The translations under genes and the position numbers were made by a program. From NCBI RefSeq assembly GCF_001039355.2, contig NW_019775835.1, forward strand, positions 399,228 to 463,227: a stretch of DNA of 64,000 nucleotides, in the 5' to 3' direction. Positions within the stretch are counted from its first letter, which is position 1, and every line of letters begins with the position of its first letter. Shown here piece after piece: positions 26,360-37,800 of the stretch. The notes under the pieces are model-generated. The model did no database searches, was not told where the DNA came from, and saw nothing but the letters and a program-made list of their open reading frames with translations. The stretch comes from Lingula anatina (Eukaryota; Brachiopoda; Lingulata; Lingulida; Lingulidae).

Positions 26360-28075
26360 AAATAGATCCTATGTGATATCTGGCTAGGGCCTGCCAAACT
26401 AATTTGGCGGGTCTCAGTTTCTGTTGAGGCACGCACACTGAGATTTGAGCATAACAGCAATGGTTGCCCACACCCTCTCAAATGTAGATCGTGAAATTAC
26501 TAGTCAATGGTTTGGCTTCATGTTACGGTTAATAAAATAACCATATATTTTAGAAAACACAAAGAGTTAGTCCTAACAAAGCACTTTTAATTTTTTTTCC
26601 TGAAAATGCCAACACTTCTCCCTTAATCACCAAGAAAAGTCGTATCCAAAAACAGCCAAACAGAAATACAATATATAAAACCATTGTTAAAGATCTAGCG
26701 ATAAGTTTCTACTTTTTGTCATTCACGTAGAGTGAATTTTAAATGTAATGACAGATAGAATCAGAATTCAGAATTTGAAAATGGGTTTATTGATAGGACT
26801 TTTCTCAATGGTTTAGAATGTAGTTGTAGTTGGTGATAAAGACAAATATCCAAGGAAATTATGTATAAATATGGGACCCAATGTGACTAAATTGCCCAAT
26901 ACTATATAATAATACCATATATAGTTTTTCTAAATAAATTCCTAATGTGTAGTACCATGTAGCACAGCAATCCTGCAAGACAGATTTCTATTTCGCAAAT
27001 TTTGCTGACTCTGCTTGTCCTTTTCCTTTAGTATTTAAGTTCAAGGTTGTGGAACCCATTAGCCGAAAGTGTGTTGCATATACCAGTATACTGGTAGATA
27101 GGTACATGTACTCCAGTCATTGTCTTTTTTTTACACACAGTACACTCAAAAAGATATCTGCACGAAGCAACTCCCTGTACATAGCATGGGTGTATGACAA
27201 TAGTCCAAAGGTTCACTGGTTCAAATGTTCACTAATTAAACCTATAGAACCTTTGAACCAACAAACTCTCATTGAAAGACGGATGAAAATGTTGCAAGTA
27301 TTGGGACCGATGAATCATTGGGCCAATGGATCTTCCGAATGGCAAGACCCACCCCAAATCTAGACTTTCTTCCTCCCATGTGCCCCAATAAAATATGTTC
27401 CTAATGCTGAGATACTGAACAGAAGGTTCACTAAGAACTTTATAATATGCAGAAAATGGAATCCATTAAACAATACATTCTTTGACCTCATCACACATTT
27501 GAATGTTAATAAATTCATCTGTATTAATCAATTTTGACCAGGTCATGATCACATCATATATGTGTACTAGTACAGTACACACTAGATATTAGTCTCGTCA
27601 GTTTTATATATAAAACACAGCTCTACGTTGTTTTTGGCAGTTGCTCATGATCACAAGCTTCAAACACCTTACATATACAGTATACTCAGGCATATTCCAA
27701 TACCGTCTTATTTCTAACTTTCATATTTACATATATTTAACAATTTAGTTACTTTCAAATACTCTTCTCACATAAACTTACATTTCCTGTTGGAATTTGC
27801 AAACAAAATTTTTAGGCATAGCTAGCAGTGGACGTATTCTCAAAGGTTTGCAGCTTTCCAAACTCTTATACCTGTACGCGGAATTGTAACTTTGAAACCT
27901 CAAGACTCTTGTAACTACCAGATTCAAGGGATGACCTTTGAAATGTGACTGAATAAAAACAGAACTTTGTTTGAGGGCATGAATTTAATTAATAAATGCC
28001 AAGTAAATTAAAGATAAAATCAAGTAAAGTTATCCGATTCCTTATAACACTCATCACACAACTCATCCTGCTATA

Positions 28076-31000
28076 TCAGCTATATTCATCAATCTCATCA
28101 ATGTCATAGCCATCATCATCCTCATACAGTCCAGAGGCCATTTTCCTCCTGTAGTTCTCATAGGAAGATTGTGGTGTCCATGATGTGGTGTATAGACCCT
28201 GTCCAAAACAGGCAAGGTCCTCTTCATCGCTGGACAAATCTTCATCTAGAATATATATAAATATATATATATATATATTTTTACTAAATTGTAGAAATAT
28301 ACAATTGCAGGTGGAAAGAAACTATAATAACAATTTCTTCACAACAGCGGTTAACATCTAAACAGAAAAAGACAGAAATATCGCAATGGAAGAAACTTGG
28401 TGTTACTGAGTGTGTAAGTCAGTTCAAGAATTTTTTTAATTTGATTCAAAGAAAAAGGAAATACAGCTTACAGATGAATCTCTTCATCATAATTATTATT
28501 ACTTTTTTTCCTAAAAATATTGATGAGAAAATACTCTTCTTTTCATTTAAGTCTGCTTTTTTTTCTTATGACTTATTTTTCTGAAGGAATAATTATATAA
28601 CTCAACATTTTTGCAATATTTCTTTGAAAGCAAATATAGGCAACAGTCATGACCTTACATTATTCCCCTAAAAGGAACGCCTTGGGACAGACAGACTGCT
28701 TATCATCATTGTGCTACCTAACCATATCCATCTTTAGTATTCTTTACCTCCTAATCTCAAGCCCCTGACCAGTCTTGTAGATAATATTTAGTATTACATC
28801 ATATCTGTACCATATCCATCTATAGTATTCCTTACCTCCTAGTCCCAAGCACCTGTCAAGTCTTGTGGATAATATTTAGTATTACATCATATTCGTACCA
28901 TATCCGTCTATATCATTCCTTACCTCCTAGTATCAAGCCCCTGACCAGTCTTGTGGATAATATTTGAAATATTTGAAATATTTAGTATTACATCATATCT
29001 GTACCATATCTGTCTATATCATTCCTTACCTCCCAGTCTCAAGCCCCTGACCAGTCTTCTGGATAATGGTTCACCATCACTCTCAAATCCATCACCAGCT
29101 CCTCCTTATCAATATACACAAGCATGACATGCATAATATAATCATATCAAAGGTTTTCATCTGGTGATACAAGATGTCGAGAGAAAAAGAGAGAGAGAGA
29201 GAGAAAATCATACTTATCTAGAGAAAAACATTAAGCATGTTCTTAGAAAAATTAAATGTTCTTAGTCATTTCATCACTGTCACAAGCTAAAAAATAGTCA
29301 ATTCCATCAATCTTTTTCCAGTAAGTTAAAGCAAGAAACCCTTCTGTGTGTCTTTAAAATATAATGTTGATTTGATTAGTTTTTCCAATACTCAAATATG
29401 TTTAACACATTAAAACAAAACAGAATAAACAATGAAATAAAAATCTATGTTTCATGTTGAACAAATAGTATTTCACATGCTCGATATTATAAATTCACAT
29501 ATTATATTTCCCGTTTTTCCCTGTCACTGACTGACCATAGGTCTTTACCTTCCTCAGGATCCTCGTCTGGGTAGTCATTCCTCCAGTTATCCTCCTCGTT
29601 ACTGTCATCCTCATCCTCATAAATCTCCCTATCCATGGGCTCCCTGTAGTCGTCATACACATACTCTTCCCCATAAGCTTCCACCGTTAACAAGTTCTCC
29701 AGGCTGCGGAAATCAAAGTCTGCACAGTTGGAGTAGTAGATGTCGTACACAAAGTCTGTGTCCTGTGGCTCACTCTGGGGGATTTTCTCTCTGATCATTG
29801 GAACTCCATTACATGCTACTGCTGACTGGGATGAGATGGCCTCTGCCTAAATGCATGATGTGTATCTGTTATTTTTGTGAGAATGGTTTCCATTAAGTAA
29901 ACATGAGATTAATTATGGACACAAAAACCATACTATAGTTTCATCTGTTGTGATATAACAAAAAAAGGGGGTTTACAATACGAAAAATGTTCTTTTTCAA
30001 GAATATTTGGTTACTGAACTTACTTGTTTTTCTTTTGATGCATCCTCCTCCTCCTCCTCCTCCAAATCATAAATTTGATAACATTTCTGTGTCCACTTTT
30101 CAAAACTGGTATCATTAAGTCCAGTATCTTTTTGTTCCACTTCTGTGCCTTTACATGCACCATGTGAAGTCTGGTCATCTGCAACATCCAGATTGTTAAG
30201 GTCCATTGACCTATGACCTGCAGTAACTTTAAACCTGTTGTTTTTGATGACATCTTTTTGTTTTCTTCGAGCACTTTTCAGAAAGTCTGTGCTGTGCTGT
30301 TTGTACTCTTTCTCTAATTTTTTCTTTCTGATGGCTTCCTTAACATGGCGTGAAACTGGCTCATTCTGAAAAAAATATAGAACCTTTTTATTGCTTTTTC
30401 ATGAGCAATAATTTCCTAGTGCAAAACAAAGTCTTATATAATCACTTTGCTCATGATACTTATTTTGAGCTCGATTCTGCGCAGTGGGTTGCTTTCTGGA
30501 AGGAAATTTTGCGTTATTATTTTGATAAACCCTGCGCATTCAGAAGACGGTTTAGGTTTATTTTTCCAGGTGCTTAATTTCAGGACACCCAAACTAGTAG
30601 ACAAGCAGATGGATATTATCAAACTTAAAGCACTGTTGATGGTAGCACGAAAATTCATGCGTTAGCACTCCTATTGACGATTCTGATATGTACTGTCTGT
30701 GCTAACACATGAAAGCAAAGGCCTCAAAAAGTTGGAAATGAAAACCGGTTGCCGAACCAGCCACGGTGTGGCAGCTGTCAAATTTTTATAATACATCTCA
30801 TCTCCTAAACACGCACATTACTGTGAAGCCAACCAGCTTTCCCATCAACAGAGTATCACTTTCCTTAAATTCATCTGTCTTTCTACCAGTTTGACCGTCG
30901 TAAAATCATACACCCGTTTTCATTTCCAACTTTTAGAGGCCTTTGCTTTCATGCGTTAGCACAGACAGTACATATCAGAATCGTCAATAGGAGTGCTAAC

Positions 31001-31341
31001 GCATGAATTTTCATGCTATGTTGATGGGAAACTAGTTGGCTTTACAGGGGTGTGCAAGTTGAGGTGATGCGAGGTCACAGAGGTAAGGGAAATTTTGAGA
31101 GCTCCCACACCACAGCTGGTTCTGCAACTGGCTTCCTTTACACACTTTTTGAGGCTTTTGCATTCATGCCTTAGCACAGATATCAAAACCGCGAGTAGGA
31201 GTGAACTTTCTGCTAACACGGTGTTCCTAAACATGATAATTTTTTTGTAAAAGTGAGATAGTGCATAAATTCAAACGGATTATCCACACTCATATATTTG
31301 AGTGTGTTAATTCTCAAGCATCTAGTCTAGTATTATTGTGT

Positions 31342-31372
<31 letters not shown>

Positions 31373-31611
31373 GGGATTGTATGGACCCTACCGCAATCCA
31401 GGTATTGACATTGGGACTGTCGGCAAAACCTTTTCTCTATTACCTTTTTCTGAACGGTTCCGGCAAATGAAAATATACTTTTTACTTCTTCGTCGTCGTC
31501 ATCGTCCACACCTAAAGGCTGACTAACCCGTTTTGGTTTTTTGCAAGCCAAAACTAGGCTATCCAGTGGATCATCATGCCTTCTACGTTTGACTCTCACT
31601 ATCGTCGCCAT
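28076..31611 (-). CDS. SLC7A6OS: SLC7A6OS / IWR1, RNA polymerase II nuclear-import factor
   Basis: Four minus-strand exons join in phase to 323 codons: 31611-31444, 30365-30024, 29840-29549, 28245-28076. The N-terminus MATIVRVKRRRHDDPLDSL then VLACKKPKR matches the human start (VLRVKRKR, LVLACKR). The C-terminal half has the family's signature VYDIYY, then IYEDEDDSNEEDNWRNDYPDE, an acidic block just as in the human protein ([21 protein letters not shown]). IWR1-type proteins bind assembled RNA polymerase II and direct it into the nucleus. The human protein is 309 residues, so this model is complete. The exon-3 acceptor is taken as GGCAGAG because only it keeps phase. The start is in a good context 200 bp from the divergent OXA1L start. 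Introns carry a long hairpin, a minisatellite and an interspersed repeat. Confidence 0.92.
28721..29068. repeat. Minisatellite, four copies of an 88-106 bp unit
   Basis: Units begin at ACCATATC (28721, 28809, 28897, 29003) and each continues CATTCCTTACCTCC, CAAGCMCCTG, GTCTTGTGGATAATATTTAG. The third unit is longer because GAAATATTT is repeated inside it. The array lies wholly within the last intron of SLC7A6OS. Confidence 0.9.
29206..29404. repeat. Second copy of the 7.8-kb interspersed repeat
   Basis: Same orientation and near-identical to 7832-8033, again directly after a GA run, but it stops where the other copy meets the MITE (ATGTTTAA). It lies in the last intron of SLC7A6OS. Confidence 0.85.
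30644..31017. mobile_element. Foldback element with ~104-bp inverted arms
   Basis: The arms 30644-30748 and 30914-31017 are almost perfect reverse complements (landmarks GCGTTAGCACTCCTATTGAC, CAGAATCGTCAATAGGAGTG), with a loop of about 165 bp. It lies in intron 1 of SLC7A6OS. A pre-mRNA from that gene would contain a long hairpin. A diverged inverted second copy follows at 31018-31240, and a fragment (CATGCCTCAGCACAT, AATAGGAGCAC) lies near 32055-32130. Confidence 0.85.
31018..31240. repeat. Diverged inverted copy of the neighbouring foldback element
   Basis: On the opposite strand relative to 30644-30900, it repeats TGTTGATGGGAAA, GGTTGGCTTYACAG, CCACACC, GCTGGTTC, TTTTTGAGGC and CATGCCTTAGCACAG in order. 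It is much more diverged than the arms of the main hairpin, so it is probably an older insertion. Confidence 0.65.
31337..31375. repeat. (GT)n followed by a G run
   Basis: A GT dinucleotide run leads directly into about 20 Gs, in intron 1 of SLC7A6OS close to its exon-1 donor. The length of the G run is unlikely to be exact in the assembly. Confidence 0.85.
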
Positions 31612-31811
31612 TTCTGTTTTCCTTAGTCGTCTGCTATCACGCATAACGAGATTTTGAATTATCAGAAATGCAAGAGAACATAAAATTGATTTATAAAATC
31701 GATGATAAAGATTTATCAAACAAAATACCAGTTTCTTTTTTCCTACTTAAAAACATTTTTATGTAGTTTTTTCTCAATATTTTAGTCCTACCCATCAGGC
31801 ATCAGCACAAG
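31612..31811. promoter_or_regulatory. Likely bidirectional promoter of SLC7A6OS and OXA1L
   Basis: The ATG of SLC7A6OS (minus, 31611) and that of OXA1L (plus, 31812) are 200 bp apart and point away from each other. Both encode housekeeping functions, a common arrangement for shared promoters. No TATA box is obvious. The OXA1L start sits in CAAGATGGCAGCC, a near match to the YY1 site often found at such starts. Confidence 0.6.
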
Positions 31812-34800
31812 ATGGCAGCCTACAGTCGCATGCGATTTTGTTTACAGCGATCACGCGGATTTATATCCTGTCACCCACCGGTAAGTCAAATGTCTGCTTG
31901 TTACTGATTTGTACGATTGTGACGAAAGATAAAGATACATGACTGTAAATGTGTGGTTAACGACCCCGAATTGGGATGGACGTGCTGACTCATTTGACTT
32001 TCATGCACACTCTTAAAAAAAACGTAATGTTATGCGTTTGTATTTTTCAAAGTTTCATGCCTCAGCACATATAGTGGTACATAATATAGAAGTTCATAAT
32101 ATCAGAAACAGTAAATAGGAGCACTTACAGATATCATTCTGACTTCATCATGTACAGTGAATATGCTATAAAATTCAAACCAGCACTCTGTCAAAATGCA
32201 GCAGAAATGACCTCAGGGTCCTCCACCTCGAAACAAAGCTGGTTTTTAACCAGGTGATAAAAAATAAGCCCCCCCAAGCATACTCCCTAAAAGCTAAATC
32301 TGTGAATATATAAATATATGCAGATTCATATGGTAATGTTGTATTATATACTTTGACCTTCAGCACTCTAGATGCTCTAGGGTAAATTCAGAACGGAATA
32401 TTTGCTGCCATCATTGTTATTAGTTGTGGTTGCTTTTGGTACAGTCTAACTATTTGATAAGGGTTGAAGATGTATATGAATGTACGGTATAGACACAAAC
32501 TGTACAAGTCTGTAAACATGATGAGAATGTTCTTGTGGGCAGCTGCATTCTTTGCACCAGTGTTGATATTGAAGATCAGGAAAAGACAGCCAATACTGGA
32601 GTTTCCTGTAGAAATAAACAGTTCGGAAAAGCACAGGATAGCACTGGACTACAAGCTTTATCCGGATTTATTTTATACCAATCGTGGAAAGTACACTGGT
32701 CTCTACCTTAGCTGGTATAGGAAAATGGGAAAAGGCAGGAAGAAATTTGTCAGTGATGCAGGCAAATGGACGGGGAATGCAGGTTACAATCACACATTGG
32801 GGGACACCATTGCTGTGGATAGGGACATATTCGATAGCAGAGATGATGCATGCAGAGACATCTATGATGTTGATGACTTTGATATCAAGTCTCTCCCTAA
32901 AGCCAGTGTGGTCATCCCATTTCACAATGAGCCTCTGTCCAGCATACTACGGACACTGCACAGCTTACTGACCAGGGGGCCAAGAGAGGTCATCAAGGAG
33001 GTCATTCTAGTGGACGATGGAAGCACAAATGATAAAACTTGCCTAAAAGAACCCATAGAAAAGGCTATTTTAACATTACCTGGTGTTAAATTGATAAGAA
33101 CGGTCCAGCGAGAAGGTTCCACCAAGGCCAGGCTGATTGGTGCAGCATATGTCACAGGAGAGGTCATATCTTACCTGGATTCACACGTGGAATGCAACCG
33201 CAACTGGTTGCTGCCTATACTACATCATATCCATCATCATCCCAATGCTGTTGCCATGTCTCTACTGGACACTATTTTTGGTGATTCCTTTAACCTGCAA
33301 AAGAGTTGGCTGGGCTCACATGGAGGGTTCAACTGGAATTTAGAATTCTATTGGAAACCAATACCAGCTGAGTTAAGGAAAAGTTTGAAAAACACTGATC
33401 CAATTCCTTCTCCTATTATGCCAGCTGGTGCGTTTGCCTTGAGAATGGACTTTTTTAGACAGCTTGGCATGTTAGATCCTGACATGAGAATTTGGGGGGT
33501 TGACGACGTAGAGTTTTCTTTCCGAGCATGGCAGTGCGGAGGGCGTGTTGAGATTCACCCATGCTCACGTGTCGGTCACATCTTCCGTAGTGTTCCTTAT
33601 TCTTTCCAGGATAAACCTGGGAAAGTGATATTTCACAATGCTGTTAGATCAGCTGAGGTTGTCCTTGGTCCAGATTACCGCAAGTTTTTCTACGGACAAG
33701 CAACACACTATGATGTTTCAGTGAACAGAACTTCACTGAAGGAAAGAATTCAGCTGAAGAAAAATCTTAACTGTAAATCCTTTGAATGGTACATGTCTAA
33801 TATTATACCTGAAATGCCTATCCCTCCAAATGATGCAGTTTTTTATGAAAGACTAGAAAATGTGGGTAAATCATTGTGTTTGGAAGATAGCAATGGGGCA
33901 CCCAGTCTCGCAGAATGTGTGAGTTTAAAGTCAAGTCAGATGGCATACATTAATAAAGAAAACCAGTTGAGGATTGGTTCAAAGTGCTTAGGTCAAAACA
34001 AAATGGACTCTAAAAACAACATGGACACCAGGGTAAAATTTGTTGATTGTGCAGAAAGTGGATTTGTGTTTGGTTGGGAGTATGTGAAAGGAAGGTTAGA
34101 AAATGGAGGCAGGTGTCTGGATTTTGTGAAAGAAAATGTTGTGCTAAGCAACTGCACTGGAGATCAACAGCCGTCCCAGCGATGGAGGTTCAAATATAAC
34201 TTTGACTGGAATAAAAGGCTGAGTTACTTTTAAAATTATCAAAGGCATTAAGTTATATACTAAGTATGGGAAAATGCAAGTTGTGCTTGTCTCCAACTTT
34301 TGTGCTATCTACATAATTGTTCAGATGCTGATGGAAACTGAAAAAAAAAGAAAAGAAAAGAAAAAAGAAATTAGTTAATAAAGTATTAGTTACTCTTTCA
34401 CTGTAAAAAAAAATCACTATTTAGCACATTTCTGTGCTTTTAAATATGTGGTCAAAGTTGAATTTTTCTCATGATAATGGATTGTAGTTTTAACAATGAT
34501 TTAAAAATGTCATCTTCAACTTCTTAGGGTTCACCAGCAACAGGGAATTGGTGAATTTTTTTTATTTTCTAAATAAAGCATTAGCCTTGAGGGATGTAGC
34601 TATGTGGGAATGTGGACATTTCAATTAAATGTGAAATAAGTCAATACTGTAAACATTTGAAAGTCAATAAATTTTTAAAGGTATATCCATTTCATGTTTT
34701 GTAAATGTTCCCGAGTTGTATTTTTTATCCTGCAAAGCTTATCTTTCCCAATTCAGACCGTAAATGAAAAATTCTTAAATAAAAGTTTAAATAATAGACC

Positions 34801-37800
34801 ATTCCCAGAGACTATTGTACTAACTTTGGATCGAACTATCTCCAAGGGGATTTTGCTTAACTGCAATTAACTTAAGCAGCTTAGATGTCTGTCACACCTA
34901 CTAAAGCTGTAGCTATCCTTGTTATGATTCATAAGTGAAAATGAGGTCATTTCAGATTTAATGCAGTACATGCCCAATTGTGAAATACCAGGAATATGTC
35001 AATTAATTGGTTTGCGCATAGCTTTTGACTTGATGTTGTTTTTAAAATAATTGGTCTTTCATAACTCTTGATGAAATTTACAACTACTTGTATATTACTC
35101 TTGATGGATTTTTTTGGCCTTTTGATTAAATATAGGCACTCAAAAAATGAAAGCTAAGATATTATTTTTTGGGGATAATTAGAACAATTGTTAATACTGT
35201 CATCATGCAATATTTGTCTCACAGAACTGAAAAGAAAAAAATTCTCATTCCAGCCTATCACAATGAACATGTTCCGTATAGGCAGAAGAAGGATTCACCA
35301 CCATGTCATCTTCTCTGACCTCAGGTCATCATCACGACCTCTGATTTCTAGGAATGGTGCCGCCATCTTCAACAGTGTACCAGCACGTTTTCAAAGTTCT
35401 TCCAATTTTAAACAGGTAGTCTTATAAAACAAAGTTTTGTACATTGTTTTAGAAATAAGTAATGTAATAATTTCAAAGTTTTTGTAGTTTATGTTGTACT
35501 TATGAAACACAAACATTACATGGTGATATTGAAAATGGTCCAATTTGATTATAATGAGTGTACCCATCCTGCTATTTTTATAATTTTATATTTGTTTTTC
35601 ATTATATTAAACTGGGTATTTTGCTGCAGGTGTAGTTATTACTTAAGAGATTCAGGTGTCAGTAATTGAGGAGGAAAGTTTGCCATTCCGTTTTGAAGAA
35701 AGTGAACCCTGTGCTTCTATAATCATCTGAAGTTAATAAAAAAATCTTAAGTTTTGAAACTCGATTCTTATTTCCAGGAAGTCATTTTGGGGGCCAGCAA
35801 CAAGAGGTCATCAGTGAAGGAACTTACCTCAATCCTCCAGTTGATATTGTGGACACCCCATTGGAGACTCTGGCTGAACCCTCTCTTCAGAGCCTTGGAC
35901 TGGCCAGTTACTGGCCATCTGGCTGGGTACAGTCATTTCTGGAGACCCTGCATGTCCAGTATGACATGCCGTGGTGGGGAGCTATAGCACTGGGTACGTA
36001 CCCTGAGGTTCAGGCCCTCTGTTTGATATGTCCTGATGGGGAGCTTTAGCACTGGGTAAGTACTCTGAGGTTCAGGCCCTCAGTGTGATATGTCCTGGTG
36101 GGGAGCTATACCACTGGATACGTACCCTGAGGTTCAGGCCCTCAGTTTGATATGTCTTTGTGGGGAGCTTTAGCACTGTGGACTTCCCTGAGGTTCAGGC
36201 CCTCAGTTTTATACACTTTTTAAATTTGGAGGGAGTAAAAACACTTAGCTTAGCTATGTACCCTAACACCCCATTCTCATAGATTAGATCGACCTACATT
36301 GGATCGACCTAACTCCCTGGGGGTTCACGCTAAATAGCTGTCAGCCGGGCGGACACGAAAGTTAATTACCCCTTAAAGCTTGTAGTAGGTGGGGACGGAC
36401 ACTTAAGGGGGATTATCTGACAGTAATCTAGTGAGACTCCCCGCGGTGATAGATCGATCTAAAAGTTGTGAGAACAGAGCCTAAGGCATTTAGCCTTTAT
36501 ATTTTATAGCTTCTTTGGAAGCTTAATGCTACAGCTTGTGCCTTCAGTTTAATGTTAATACATAGGACAGCTGAAGTGTTAAGTGCATGCCCTAAATTTG
36601 AAAATGGATCTCAGGTGGAAGTTGCCTCTGCCCTGAAGTAGTATATAGTATTTATTAGCTAAAGGACTGGGTGTGGACTGAGTTTGGTATTCCTTTTTGG
36701 GTAGCTTTGATTATGAAAATAATTATCAGTGCATTATTAATTTCATAGTATAGATCTTGAATTATTTTAATCTATTTAAATTCATTGTAGGTACTATTTG
36801 TTTACGGATTTTGATCTTCCCACTGATGGTGATAAGCAGGAGAAGTTTAATAGAAATGCTGAATGTTATGCCACAGATACAGAAATTTCAGGACAAAATG
36901 GCAAAAGCTCTAGAAGACAATGACATGGTTACTTGTATGTATATTTAACTTTACAGAAGTTTATTCTTTCTCTAAAATCCTACAATTTTCTTTTCAAATG
37001 ATCTATATTAAATTATTATTTTTGTCTTGAAAATCTGTTACAATTTATTTTTACACATTTCATCTCGTAGTTGTGTATAGCTTGTCAGTCCCCCCCCCCC
37101 CCAACCCCAATCTCCCCCACGTAAGAAAGTGTCACTGAGTTTCTTTATAGTGTTACCTACTTTGGCAGGTCCATCAGTAGTCTCATGCTTTTCCTTTAGA
37201 ACCCCTTAAAGTACCAATACAGTTAACTATATTCTACTGGGTAATATTTGAGAAGTTGTGATTTAATTTAGGTTTAAGGGCTTCTTATACCAAGTTCATA
37301 TGAATATTTTTTTCAGACATGGAGGAGTTGCAAAAGCTACAAATGTTACATAGAGACGTTGGTGTCTCTCCTTTTCGCTGTTTCTTGGTTCCAATAGTTC
37401 AGGTGATTTGGATATAAGTGAGCCATTAACTATCTTGTGAATTGTTGAGAAACTAGATTTAGCAAGATTTTTATCTCTTTCTTCCATTGATAATTTAAAT
37501 CCTACATAGAGTAATTTTTTCATTAACAAGACTGTATTGTATGGGCCAGTATGAGTTGAGGTAAATCCATTGATTGGCTTTATTTCATAATAGAAAAGCA
37601 AAAATTTTGCTTTCTAAATTAGAAAGCAAGTGTTATAGTGATATTATGATCTCCTTTTTTTAACCTATGCACTTGTTTTCTAGGTACCAATTTTTCTATC
37701 GGTGTTCAGTGCCATGAAGGGGAATGGTCTCACTGCCAGTGGAGAGTTTAAAGATGGGAGGTTTGTGGTGGTTTAAAGATCTGACTGTGGCGGACCCAAT

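Larger units (their letters stand above)
22559..28075. other. Intergenic between the carboxypeptidase start and the SLC7A6OS 3' end
   Basis: The first few hundred bases should hold the carboxypeptidase promoter; a TATA-like CTTTATAAC (minus strand) is at 22766-22774. The rest contains short open frames without domain content and several small repeats listed separately. No gene was recognised. Confidence 0.6.

Noticed and set aside
28063-28245. Met-rich 60-codon minus frame
   Set aside because: It is the wrong frame of the last SLC7A6OS exon; the real frame ends with an acidic Asp/Glu/Tyr tail.
32464-32469. Start of the GalNAc-transferase two codons upstream
   Set aside because: The codon at 32464 is TTG, not ATG; the first real ATG is 32470.
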